Of a DNA stretch of 64,000 nt, positions 18,040-28,164 are shown one piece after another. The notes beneath the pieces are model-generated. The model was not told where the DNA came from, searched no databases, and saw only the letters and a program-made list of their open reading frames with translations. The stretch covers positions 69,632,667 through 69,696,666 of the forward strand of contig NC_079216.1 of assembly GCF_029633865.1 (NCBI RefSeq), read 5' to 3'. The stretch is from Lampris incognitus (taxonomy: Eukaryota; Chordata; Actinopteri; Lampriformes; Lampridae). Numbering within the stretch: position 1 is the stretch's first letter; the number at the start of each line of letters is the position of its first letter. Position numbers and translations under genes: made by a program.

Positions 18040-18297
18040 CCAAAGGAGTTGAATCAAGTGCAAGTGGAATTGGTATGTATCCGTGAAGACGTTTCGCCTC
18101 TCATTCGAGGGGCTTCCTCAGTTCGTGCCTTTCTTGCTAGACCAAGCTAGTCTGGCTAGACCAAGCTAGTCTGCCTGGCTGCTGATGAGACTCAGCATTT
18201 ATCCTCTAGGAGTCGTTGTCAGAGCTATAGATGTTCATGGCTAAACGTCTTCACGGATATATACCAAGTCCAGTTGCACTTGATTCAACTCCTTTGG
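18040..18297. mobile_element. Fold-back MITE with ~55-bp inverted arms
   Basis: The left arm CCAAAGGAGTTGAATCAAGT...GTGAAGACGTTT is mirrored at the right by AAACGTCTTCACGGATATAT...ACTTGATTCAACTCCTTTGG. The 258-bp element has no ORF of note. The interior carries a short direct repeat (CTAGACCAAGCTAGTCTG twice, ~18138-18175). A motif GAAGACGTTTCGCCTCTCAT recalls the leader of the 12.45-kb repeat. The superfamily is not determined. Confidence 0.7.
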
Positions 18298-18641
18298 ACT
18301 TCCTTTTCTTACATACGTGGACAGGTTTTCATTCAGAGATGACTGGATGCGTTAAGCAGTTTTTATAAGAGGACGTCACTGTGAGGTGCGGGTGCGTCCC
18401 CTGGAGTTAATTAAAGGCGGCCGTTTGCATAAATACGCCTCAAGATACGGTTAGGCCTCAAGATACGCCATTTTGACCGTGCTGTTCAGGACACTACAAG
18501 TTCACCCCTTTCCAGCTCAAGACCATCAAATCTAAACTGAACTAGCTTACCAAGACGGAGCACGCCGCTTACGGGAGCTGAGACCCATATGGCCGAGGCC
18601 TTGTCGTAGGGACCTCTCATAGATGCGAGTTTCATGACATG

Positions 18642-18896
18642 TGTTTTACGACAGTTGCTACCGTAAGTGGGAGTTGCCGAAAAGTAGTCAGTACATTACA
18701 CACGGATGTTGATTGTTTGAGCTAGTGGTGAGTAAAGACGAGGCATACTCCAAGTTAACAGTTAATGGGCTTTAGTGTCGAACTGTAAGTATCAACAATA
18801 CAGAGATGAACTGACGCACGCAGGAGACTGCGTGCCTTACGTAACATTGATTACAGCTAACATCCACTGGGTGGTGCTATAATACCACCCGTAACA
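18642..18896 (-). mobile_element. Probable 3' LTR of the older Ty3/gypsy copy
   Basis: The block begins TGTTTTACG and ends CCCGTAACA on plus (TGTT...AACA termini). It is followed at once by TCTCCCTTTCCTTTAAG, which on the minus strand is a polypurine tract next to an LTR. That matches the placement expected 3' of the old pol remnants to the right. The left boundary is a guess because the partner LTR is missing. Confidence 0.35.
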
Positions 18897-18974
18897 TCTC
18901 CCTTTCCTTTAAGTAAACAAAACACTTCTTGAAATAACAACTTGTGAACTTCACCCAAGACATGGTTATATCTA

Positions 18975-19365
18975 TACTTGGCACAAAAAGTAAGGAAATG
19001 TGTGTTTGGTAGATGATGTCTTTGTTGTAACAACGCTTCTTGGCAATAAATCTTATACCACTGGAAAGCCTGTTTATTTCCCTTTTAAATGGTGCCAGGA
19101 ATGGTGCAAGGAACATGCATTTGTGGGATGAGCAGCAGAGCTGAGTATGTGGGTTGCGCCCATAAAAAAAATTGCCAAATCTTCTCTGCCAATGCCAAAC
19201 AGCTTATTTTGCTGTTGCTATTGTCTCTTGTTTTGAGCTGCTGGTACCCCAGGTGCTGACAATCAGATGCCTGATATAAGATTTATTGCCAAGAAGCATT
19301 GTTACAACAAAGAAATAATCTACCAAACACACATTTCATTACTTTTTGTGCTAAGTTTAGATCTC
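18975..19365. mobile_element. MITE with long inverted repeats inside the old gypsy copy
   Basis: About 18975-19062 (GGCACAAAAAGTAAGGAAAT, GTGTGTTTGGTAGATGATGT, CTTTGTTGTAACAACGCTTC) is mirrored by 19275-19365 with a few mismatches, around a ~215-bp interior. Arms this long with no coding content indicate a MITE. It lies between the old pol remnants and the presumed 3' LTR, so it arrived after that gypsy insertion. The target duplication is not resolved. Confidence 0.7.
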
Positions 19366-21897
19366 AAAAACAGTTAAACAGCCTGTCTATCTCCCCCCGC
19401 CCCTTCCCTTCAGCCACTATCCCCAGACTGCCTAAACACTGAACATTAGAACCAGTCCATGTGACCTCATAGGTTTGGTCTGTTGAGAGGCCATATCTGA
19501 TGGCCATATTGAGAGAGAGCAGGGGAATGGGGTGACGATGGGACAGCAGAGGTGTCCAAAGTCTGTGGTGGGCCCGGAGCCCGTGGACTGCTGTAGAGCC
19601 TGCTGGGAGAGGGTTGAGGAGAGAACATGCATGCCCTCTCACCCTCCGTCATTTCTCTGTGGCTGAGACCCCCTGCATTCAGATGAAGGCCCCTCTGTGC
19701 CAGCCCTAGGGTTTTGTGATGGCCTTGGCTCTGCCATACGTAGATCGACTCAATTGCGACGATACAAGGAGCCCTCGACCTCTACCAGATATGACCGTGG
19801 GGCCACTTTCTGCAGACACACTCCCCATCGCCAGATGCCAGTCCTGTCCCCTGGTAGTGGTTTCATCCGAACTGCTTCTCCCACTGCGAGCTCAGGTAAG
19901 TCCTTAGCAGTCCTGTCGTAGATGAGTTTCGAGATTTGTTTCCTGTGCCGCAGTTTGTCTACAACATCCGTAATGACACGTGGCTGAAGAAGTGCATCAA
20001 CCAGTGGCAGAGCTGACTTCAAACGCTGTGACATCAGTCGTTGGGCAGGACTGCTGTCCATACCCTCCGTTGGGGTGTTTCTCCATTGTAAGATTGCCTC
20101 CCAGGCATCCTCGCCATCCTGTAGTGCTTTCTTGCACAGGTTCATGGCGATTTTGACCGCTGCTTCCGCCTTCCCGTTGGCCTTGGGATGTCTTGGTGAG
20201 GAGGTGATATGGTCAAACCCCAACTCCACAGCGAATTGGCGGAACTGAGTACAGGCGAACTGGGGCCCGTTGTCAGAAATGACCCTGTCAGGTTGCCTAT
20301 AATGAGCAAATTGAGAATACCATAATTTTATTGTTGTCTCTGCACTAAGGTCTGGCAGAACATCAGTCTCCCAGAAATCCTAGTAGTGATCAACTACCAT
20401 CAGAAAGTCTTTCCCACTGTGTTGGAAAAGATCCAGACTTATGATTTGCCAGGGGCATGTGGGCAGTTCATGGCTCAGCATTGTCTCCTTTTAATGGTCA
20501 ATCGGACACTCATTGCATGTAGAGCATTTACTGACATAATTCTTGATTTCGCTCTGCATTCCAGGTCAGTATATGGTCTCCTGTGCTTGTTTGTAGCAGG
20601 CCTTGCCACCGATGTGACCGCCATGTACTCTGGCAAGCATCTCAGGACGCAATGATTTTGGGATAACTACTCTTTGCCCCCTAAACAAGACTCCGTTCTG
20701 GACACTTAGCTCCTCTTTGATAGGCCAGAACTCTCTGACTGCCTGTTCTGTTTCATCCTTATCAGCGGGCCAACCCTTCAGGATAGTAGACTTCACGACT
20801 TGCAGCTGTCTGTCGTTGTCTGTGTGTTGCTGTATCTGTAGTAGCCTTTTGTCTGTGACATTCAGATAGTCGGCCATATTTATGTGCTCAATTGCCAGCT
20901 GCTCGTCCACCATACTGCGGACTGTGTGCTCTGCATGCATAGAGCCAAGGTGTGTTTTGGAAGTGACAGCCCTGCTTAATGTGTCACTCACAAACATGTC
21001 TGGTCCTGGTTTTTAGATCACCTTCAGGTTGTAATTCTGAAGAGCCAGTAGCATGCTCTGCAAGCGCTTGGGAGCATTGAGGAGAGGCTTGCTGAATGCT
21101 ACGAGGGACTTGTGATCTGTCTCTGCTGTGATATTGTCTCAACCGTATAGATAATGATGGAAATGCTGGCAGGCAAATACTATGCTGAGGCATTCCCTCT
21201 CTATCTACGCATAGTTTTGCACTGTAGGCGTGAGTGCCCTCGACGCGAAAGCAATAAGCTGTCCCTCCTGCATCAGACAGCAGCCCATGCCATGCTGGCC
21301 GGAGTCATTCTGTACCATGACGGGTTTTGTCACATCATAGTATCACAGCACAGGCGTCTGTGTCACAAGCTGTTTTATGTCCCTGACAGCTGCATCGTGC
21401 TTTGGCAGCCAGTGCCAGACTGTGTCCTTGTATGTGAGTCTCCTCAAAGGCTCGCATACTTCTGAGAGCCGTGGGAGAAACTTAGCCAAGTATGTGACAA
21501 ATCCAATGAGTCTCTGGACACCCTTGACGTCAGATGGGGCTGGCATGTCCAAAACTGCTCTGACTTTCTCCGGGTCAGCTTTTAGACCTGCAGCCGACAG
21601 GATGTGGCCATGGAAACGCACCTCAGACACTCTAAACTGAAGCTTCTTGGCACTGAGCCACAGTTTCACTTGTCGACAGCGGTCCAGAAAGGCTACCAGC
21701 TTGTCATCATGGTCCTTGTTTGCCTCTTCCTTGCTGTCGCCACAACCAACGATGAGGATGTCGTCAGCTATAGGCTCCACTCCCTCAAGCCCTTCCAACA
21801 GCTCATGTTGTTTCCTCTGGTAGACCTCTTGGGCTACTGACACACCAAACGGAAGTTTCAACCATCTCTTCCGGCCCCAGGGGGTCCAAAAGGTGGT

Positions 21898-22107
21898 TGT
21901 AATGTCCGTAGACGCCTTGTCTTACTGACATAAGAATAATTCAAGAACGAGCCGACTTCGTAGGTTCTTAACTGTGTAGCTTTTACTAGCGTTCATCCGA
22001 GTTACAACCTTCATAACATGCGCTTCTCACTTCCTGTATACGTCACACGCACTGCACGTACATCCGTGAGTAGGTCAAGTTAAACACGTGACCTTTCATT
22101 CATTACA
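21898..22107 (-). repeat. 3' LTR of the young Ty3/gypsy element
   Basis: 210 bp, TG...CA, identical to the other LTR at 26107-26316. It is preceded on its own strand by the polypurine tract. Confidence 0.93.
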
Positions 22108-22233
22108 TCTCCCCCTCTAAGATTATTTTCTAAACATTTCTCTGAACATTTACTGCCAACAATTTTAACCTGTATATCACCCCCCTTTTCACAAAAAATT
22201 AAAAATCTCCCACAGTACACAAGTCCATACGCC

Positions 22234-25200
22234 TCACAAATCCAGCCGGATTGCTGGCTTGCTCACCCTGCCAGAGCGAGTAACATATGGTGTGGAAGTT
22301 GGCATTTCTGCTGCTCGGGACTCATCCGTGTTTCCACTCTCCCCTGGAGTGACATGGTCAGGATCCCTGCTGACAAAGGTGAGTGTTTTGGGTGTGGCCA
22401 ACAGGTGGCGCCTGTTCCTTCTGTAATGTTCACCTTGAGCTGTCTCCACTATGTAGGATCTGGGAGTGGAGCTCTGACTGTGAACAACTGCTGGCATTGT
22501 CCATGTTTTCTGTCCATCAAGTTTGGTGAGTACTGCGTCACCTGAGTTCAGTGGGCGCAGTGTCCGCACGCCGTTCCTGCGGTCGTAGTAGAAAGCCTGC
22601 CTCGATTTGGCTGCGGCGTCAGCGGTTTTGATCAGTTCCTCTTTAGGCCAGGCCGGTTTCAGGTTATGCTGCAATGTGGGTAAGGTGGTTCTGAGTCTCC
22701 TACCCATGAGCAATTCCGCTGGACTGGCTCCAGTGGAAGAAGAGGGTGTAGCTCTGTATGTCAACAGGGCGAGGAGAGGGTCTTCCTGCCTTAATATGCT
22801 TTTGGCTATCTGAACAGCCCTCTCTGCCTGTCCATTACTCTGGGGGTAGTGTGGGCTTGAAGTCACATGGATGAAATCATAATCCTCACTGAACCTCCTC
22901 ATCTCTTCTGAAACTAGCTGTGGCCCATTATCACTAACTACAATTTCAGGGATACCAAAACGTGCAAATGTAGCCTTCAGCCTAGCTACAACCTGACTGC
23001 TAGTAGTTGTTGGTAGATTTAGGATCTCCAAAAACCTGGAATAATAGTCAGACACTATCAAGTAGTTTTGCTTTTTGTACTCACACAGGTCTATGCCAAC
23101 TTTCTGCCATGGTCTGGATGGGAGCTCACTTGACATTAAAGGCTCTTTTCTCTGTGTGTTCTTGTGTTCTCTGCAGAATTGACATTGCTGTATCTTTGTT
23201 GTAATGTGCTCTGTCATTTTGGGCCACCACACTGACTGGCTAGCTCTCTCTCTGCACTTAACTATCCCCTGGTGCCCATCGTGTATTCTGTCTAAGATCA
23301 CCTCCCTCATCTCTGTGGGAATGACGATACGACTGCCTCTGATGACTAAACCATCTACCTCAGATAACTCCCCTCTCACCTGATAAAAGTCTCTGACTGT
23401 CTCCGGCACTTTATCGACATACTCAGGCCAGCCGTGTCTGATGAAGCCCAACACTGTCTGGAGCTGCAGATCCCCATCCGTGCTCTGTTTTATCTCCTGC
23501 ATCCTTTGAGGTGTGGCAGGCACCTGGCACACGATGGCATCAATGTGCGCTGCAACATCATCATGAGAAGCACCATCTCCGTAGCGCTGCTCTGGGCCTC
23601 TGGAGAGTGCATCAGCTACAGCTAAAGTTTTGCCTGGTGCGTATTCAGCCACTGCATTGAAACGCATAAGCCTCATTAACAGTCTCTGGCACCTAATGGG
23701 CACATTATCCAAGTCTTTGCTGTTCATGAGAGGCACTAGTGGTTTATGATCGGTGACAAGTCTGAAATTGTCAAGCCCAAACAAGTACTTCTCGAACCTT
23801 TCACATGCCCAGACGCTGGCTAAGCACTCTTTCTCGATCTGTGCGTACCTTGTCTCTGCGTCACTCAGCCGTCGGGAACAGTAGGCCACGGGCTTCCAGT
23901 GTTCCCCGTGCTGCTGGAGCAGAACGCCTCCCAGCCCGTAGCTGCTGGCATCTGCTGACACCACCGTAGCCTTAGTGACGTCATAAAAGGTGAGTACCGG
24001 GGCGGTGGCGAGTGCTGCTTTAAGGTCTTGGAATGCTGTGTTCTGTGCAGGTCCCCACAGCCACTCTGTCGTTGCTTTAAGCAGTCCATAAAGCGGCTGA
24101 CCTACAGTGGACAGCTCTGGGACGTATTTTGCCAAATAGTTCACCATCCCGAGGAACCTCTTGAGTTCCGTCACGTTCTGGGGCTGAGGAAAGTTCTCTA
24201 TTCCGGCCACTTTGTCCGGGTCAGGTCTGATGCCTGCCTCGTTGATGATATGACCAAGGAAGCGGACTTGTTTCTGTTTGAACTTGCATTTCGCTTGGTT
24301 CAGTTTGAGACCTGCTGTTTCAATGACCCCCAGCGCCTCTGCTAGGCGCCGGTCATGGATTTCCTCAGTCTCTCCATGTATAAGGATGTCATCCATGTAC
24401 ACCTCTGTGCCCTCTAGCCCGGTCAGAGTTTCCGCCATCTTTCTCTGGAAAATCTCTGGAGCACTCGTTATACCAAATGGAAGGCGGCAGAAAGCATACC
24501 TCCCAAATGGGGTGATGAAAGTGGTGAGCCCCCTGCTGTCTTCATGCAAGGGGATCTGGTAAAACCCACTTGCTGCATCCAACGTTGTGAAGAACTTTGA
24601 CCCTGCGAGCCTTGGCATTATTTCCTCCATAGTGGGCAGCACGTATTTCTCACGTTTCACCGCTCGATTCAGCCTCCTGAGGTCAGCGCAGCAGCGAACC
24701 TCTTTCTTGTTCGGTTTCAGCACCGGCACCATAGCGGCGCACCATTCTGTGGGCTGAGTCACTTTTTCAATAATGCCCTCATTTTCCATGCGCTGCAGTT
24801 CTTTCTTAACCAGTGGTACAAGTGGCAGCGGTATCCGTCTGGCTGTATGCACCGCGTATGGCTGGGCACCCTCCACCAGAGCTATCTTCACTGGGTCTGT
24901 TTTCAGCAGTCCACTTGAACCGAAAACTCCACTGACCTCATTCATCCGCTTCACTAGACCCATCTCCACTGCCTCTAGACGACTCAGCAGACAGCTGCCT
25001 CTCCCCTTGATCACATACACTGGAAAGGAGTATTGTTTCTCCTTGTAGTTGGTTGTGGCTTGAAACTGTCCTATGCAGCTGATGTTTCCACCTGGGCTTA
25101 TGAAGCATGTGTCAGGAGGTCCCAGTTTTATGTTTGGCTTCAGCTTTTTAAATGTCCCTTGGTTGATAACAGTAGCGTCAGCCCCCGTGTCAATTTTAAA

Positions 25201-26067
25201 GGTTATTGGTACATCACTTATTGTTAAACTAACAGTCCAATCTTCCTGACTGCTCTCTTTGCCAACTTCTCCCAGAAAGTACAGCTGTTTAACCTCTTCA
25301 GTGACTTCTCTCACCGCTTTAGAGTGACATACACGCTCCCAATGTCCCTTTTTATGACACTTGTTGCACTTACTGTTCGTTGCAGGACACTTCCGCTCAT
25401 CGGTGTGCTGCGTCTTGCCGCACCTCCCGCATTCATCTACTTTGTTGGTTGCCGGACTGCCGCCACCATGACGCTGTCCGCCCTTTTTGTTTTGGCGTTC
25501 GTCCCGCCATCGGACAACATTGACGTTAGCCAGCAGGGCCTCTGGTTGGTTAGCTTGGAGGCTGAGCTGCTTTGTTATTGCCTCCGCCTGGCGCACTTGT
25601 TCAATGACTTTCGCCAGAGTAAGGTCCGCTGTGAGCTGGAACTGATCTTTTATGCCCACTACCAGACGATCTCTGATATGTTCATCCCTCTTGTCCCCAA
25701 ACTCACAGTGTTCAGACAGCTCATACAATGTCCGGATGTACATCTCCGCTGTCTCTCCTGGCTGCTGGCTACGTTGATAGAAGCACGCCCTCTCATGTAT
25801 GATGTTACGGCGGGGAATAAAGTAGTCGTCGAACCTTTTCAGTACGATATCATAGTCCACTTTATCACCCTCCGCCGCGAAGTCAAACGAGCTGAATATC
25901 TTTTCAGCCTCGCTGCCCATTGCATAAATCAGCGAACTCACTTGAATCTCCCCGTCGTCTTTATCCAGCTTTGTCGCGAGCCTGAAGCGCGAAAACCGTT
26001 GTCTCCACTCCGGCCATTCAACGGGGCAGTCAAACTTGAATTCACTCGGCGGATTAAACTTCGGCAT
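22234..26067 (-). CDS. Gag-Pol polyprotein frame of the young Ty3/gypsy element
   Basis: A single 1,277-residue frame holding the usual Ty3/gypsy order. A gag-like N-terminus (MPKFNPPSEFKFDCPVEWPE) leads to cysteine knuckles (CGRCGKTQHTDERKC, CNKCHKKGHWERVC; ~residues 210-250). An aspartic protease (IDTGADATVI), RT (YMDDILIHG), RNase H (SADASSYGLGGVLLQ), an integrase zinc-binding region and a DDE core (VSDNGPQLV) follow. Gag and Pol are fused in one frame, as in several Ty3/gypsy lineages. No envelope-like frame is seen. The lineage is probably one of those annotated in fish as K02A2.6-like, but this is from memory. Confidence 0.9.
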   Translation of the reverse strand: MPKFNPPSEFKFDCPVEWPEWRQRFSRFRLATKLDKDDGEIQVSSLIYAMGSEAEKIFSSFDFAAEGDKVDYDIVLKRFDDYFIPRRNIIHERACFYQRSQQPGETAEMYIRTLYELSEHCEFGDKRDEHIRDRLVVGIKDQFQLTADLTLAKVIEQVRQAEAITKQLSLQANQPEALLANVNVVRWRDERQNKKGGQRHGGGSPATNKVDECGRCGKTQHTDERKCPATNSKCNKCHKKGHWERVCHSKAVREVTEEVKQLYFLGEVGKESSQEDWTVSLTISDVPITFKIDTGADATVINQGTFKKLKPNIKLGPPDTCFISPGGNISCIGQFQATTNYKEKQYSFPVYVIKGRGSCLLSRLEAVEMGLVKRMNEVSGVFGSSGLLKTDPVKIALVEGAQPYAVHTARRIPLPLVPLVKKELQRMENEGIIEKVTQPTEWCAAMVPVLKPNKKEVRCCADLRRLNRAVKREKYVLPTMEEIMPRLAGSKFFTTLDAASGFYQIPLHEDSRGLTTFITPFGRYAFCRLPFGITSAPEIFQRKMAETLTGLEGTEVYMDDILIHGETEEIHDRRLAEALGVIETAGLKLNQAKCKFKQKQVRFLGHIINEAGIRPDPDKVAGIENFPQPQNVTELKRFLGMVNYLAKYVPELSTVGQPLYGLLKATTEWLWGPAQNTAFQDLKAALATAPVLTFYDVTKATVVSADASSYGLGGVLLQQHGEHWKPVAYCSRRLSDAETRYAQIEKECLASVWACERFEKYLFGLDNFRLVTDHKPLVPLMNSKDLDNVPIRCQRLLMRLMRFNAVAEYAPGKTLAVADALSRGPEQRYGDGASHDDVAAHIDAIVCQVPATPQRMQEIKQSTDGDLQLQTVLGFIRHGWPEYVDKVPETVRDFYQVRGELSEVDGLVIRGSRIVIPTEMREVILDRIHDGHQGIVKCRERASQSVWWPKMTEHITTKIQQCQFCREHKNTQRKEPLMSSELPSRPWQKVGIDLCEYKKQNYLIVSDYYSRFLEILNLPTTTSSQVVARLKATFARFGIPEIVVSDNGPQLVSEEMRRFSEDYDFIHVTSSPHYPQSNGQAERAVQIAKSILRQEDPLLALLTYRATPSSSTGASPAELLMGRRLRTTLPTLQHNLKPAWPKEELIKTADAAAKSRQAFYYDRRNGVRTLRPLNSGDAVLTKLDGQKTWTMPAVVHSQSSTPRSYIVETAQGEHYRRNRRHLLATPKTLTFVSRDPDHVTPGESGNTDESRAAEMPTSTPYVTRSGRVSKPAIRLDL

Positions 26068-26106
26068 GACCGCTCGTGTTCCGATACACAGACTATTCTG
26101 ACACCA

Positions 26107-26316
26107 TGTAATGTCCGTAGACGCCTTGTCTTACTGACATAAGAATAATTCAAGAACGAGCCGACTTCGTAGGTTCTTAACTGTGTAGCTTTTACTAGCG
26201 TTCATCCGAGTTACAACCTTCATAACATGCGCTTCTCACTTCCTGTATACGTCACACGCACTGCACGTACATCCGTGAGTAGGTCAAGTTAAACACGTGA
26301 CCTTTCATTCATTACA
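26107..26316 (-). repeat. 5' LTR of the young Ty3/gypsy element
   Basis: 210 bp, identical to 21898-22107. The adjoining internal sequence on the minus strand starts TGGTGTCAGAATAG, a primer-binding-site-like match to tRNA-Leu over its first nine bases. Confidence 0.93.
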
Positions 26317-27448
26317 GTGGTCATGAGGCTGCTAGCCTCATCCAAAAGCATATCTTGCATCGACCAGTGTGAAGACCTTGGCTTGAGGCAGCTTATAGAG
26401 CACATCCTCCAGTGTGGGCATGAGGTAATGCGAGCACATGAGTGCCTGGTTGAGATGGTGCAGCTGTAGACATATACACAGCTTTTCTGGTCTTTTGACT
26501 ATGACCATATTGCTGACCCAATCAGTGGGCTCACTGACTGATGTGATATGACCCTCTCTTTCATATCGGTCGAGCTGAGCCTTCACAGCTTCCTTCATAG
26601 GCACTGGAACATTGCATGGTGCACTCTGCACCGGCTGAACCGCTGGATCCAAGTCGAAATGAACCTCTCCGGGGAGTGCCTCCACAGGACCAGTGAAGAC
26701 ATCCTGATATGCTCTGATGACTGTACTTCTGGTGAGAGGCATGGTGAGGCTGTCGTCCACTGCATTGAGCCCTTCTACTCTGAGCTCCTCTGGGATGGTG
26801 AAGTGTATGAGCCACATCTCCTCTGACGTGGACCCTGACAGCAATGGCAACTGTTGTGTATTTACGACCTCAACATCCAGCTTGTATTTGCTGCCCCGTA
26901 CAACACACTCAGTGGTAAGGACCCCAAATGATGGCAGACCTTGGTCTGAGTACATTTTCAGTGTGGTGCTACTATGCTTTAGTTTCTCTCTGGGAGCTAG
27001 CCTCTTCTTGTCCCTGAGACTCATGATGTTGCACATAGCTCCTGAGTCAAGCTGGCATCTCTGTAGTTTGCCATTTAGGCGAAGATTGACAAACCATTTC
27101 TTGCCTTTTGTTCCCACTGCACCAGTGCTTTCTGTTGCATACAAATCATTTTTGTCTATTACTGTGTTGTCTTTATCCATGTTCAGTCCCTCAACTGCGT
27201 GGAGTTTACCATCCTTTTTCTTATTTTTATTGCAAAGTGATTGGCTGTGCCACAAGCATTGCAGGTCTTGCCATACGCTGGACAGTGTTCTCTTCCCCAC
27301 TCATGTGCTGTGCCACAGTATTTGCATGTGGAGAGGCCCCCACCTTGTGATCTGGGGTGCCCACTCATTTTCTCTGTAGTACTGGCTGGTCTGTTTCTAA
27401 TTATAACTAACTATGTGGATCAATTTTTTATCCAACATAAGATGTAAC

Positions 27449-27835
27449 ATCAGTGGTTGTGTAGCGGTCTAAGTATCGGCTTCGTGTTGATGCAGTTGCC
27501 CACTGGGGACCGGGGTTCGCGCCTCGGTCTCATCAGATCCGATTATGGCCGGACTCGATGAAGTAGCACTAATTGGCAACGCTGTCTTCGGGAGGGGGGC
27601 GGAGTCGGCTTGCGTTCATCACATGAATGCGTCTCTGTGTGTGTCGGAAAAAGCAGTGGTTCAGCCTGGATTCACCTTGTCACGAAAGTGGCGAAGCGTC
27701 TCCTTCGAGACTGTCGGCTGGAGAGATGAAGTTGGCGAACGCATGCAGTACGAGGGTGGGTGATTGGACTAAAATAGGGATCGATTGGCCACTAAATTGG
27801 GAAAAATCAGAAATAAATTTGTAAAAAAAAAAAGT
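27449..27835 (+). repeat. tRNA-derived SINE, family 2 (copy a)
   Basis: A tRNA-like head (TTGTGTAGCGGTCTAAG, then GGGGTTCGCGCCTCGG in the B-box position) is followed by a body shared with 47.4 kb: GATTATGGCCGGACTCGATG, GCTGTCTTCGGGAGGGG, CGAACGCATGCAGTACGAGG. It ends GATTGGCCACTAAATTGGGA and an A-rich tail. The copy carries an extra TTCATCACATGAATGC segment absent from copy b. It lies just right of the old gypsy remnant. Confidence 0.8.
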
Positions 27836-28164
27836 TGTCCTGATAAAGCTGTGTTTTAAACATACCATTGAATGCAAATTGCCTCAAAGTATTAATTAAG
27901 CTACTATATGCTGCATATTGCAGTATGCAGGGCTGGATTTGTTATGACAGTGTATGGGGACAACAGAGTAAACAGAGCCACTTTTTACATTATGCATTGT
28001 CATGGCCAGAAAAATACAACTTTCAATCCAATAATGATAATGTTTTGCGATTCATTGAAACAATGGATGGCTCAGCTTAACCACTGGCTCTAATCACCCC
28101 GTTCTCCCCTAACTTTATTAAAATGGTGGTGTTATTCTAAACCTATTTTTTGTCATCTCCCCAG
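27836..28164. other. Unassigned sequence, possibly 5' part or intron of the hAT-like gene
   Basis: No protein domain is visible. The stretch ends in a good acceptor (TCATCTCCCCAG) leading into the transposase-like exon at 28165, so it is at least partly intron of that gene. A small imperfect hairpin (CTGCATATTGCAG) lies near 27912. Confidence 0.4.

Larger units (their letters stand above)
21898..26316 (-). mobile_element. Young, apparently whole Ty3/gypsy LTR retrotransposon
   Basis: A 4,419-bp element on the minus strand. The 5' LTR (26107-26316) and 3' LTR (21898-22107) are both 210 bp, begin and end TG...CA, and are identical by eye. Flanks GTGGT (21893-21897) and GTGGT (26317-26321) are a 5-bp target duplication. 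Next to the 5' LTR is TGGTGTCAG, complementary to the tRNA-Leu 3' end (primer binding). Next to the 3' LTR is the purine tract AGAGGGGGAGA. One long gag-pol frame lies between. It looks whole and, with no LTR differences, is very recent. It is inserted in the RT region of the older gypsy copy. Confidence 0.93.
18897..27390 (-). mobile_element. Older Ty3/gypsy LTR element, broken, host of a nested insertion
   Basis: Pol-derived coding remnants lie on both sides of the young element. To the right (26338-27385) are a CCHC-type zinc knuckle region, an aspartic-protease-like LDSGA and the start of the RT region. To the left (about 19750-21861) are the later RT part, RNase H/connection-like sequence and integrase remnants. 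All read on the minus strand. It is clearly broken, with several disabling breaks plus loss of gag and the 5' LTR, and it is older than the young element because the latter sits inside its RT region. A MITE also lies in its 3' part. A fragment of the same family is at 45.15-45.9 kb. Confidence 0.8.

Noticed and set aside
24028-26142. Plus-strand ORFs opposite the young gypsy frame (for example 25324-26142)
   Set aside because: They are antisense shadows of a long real frame on the minus strand.
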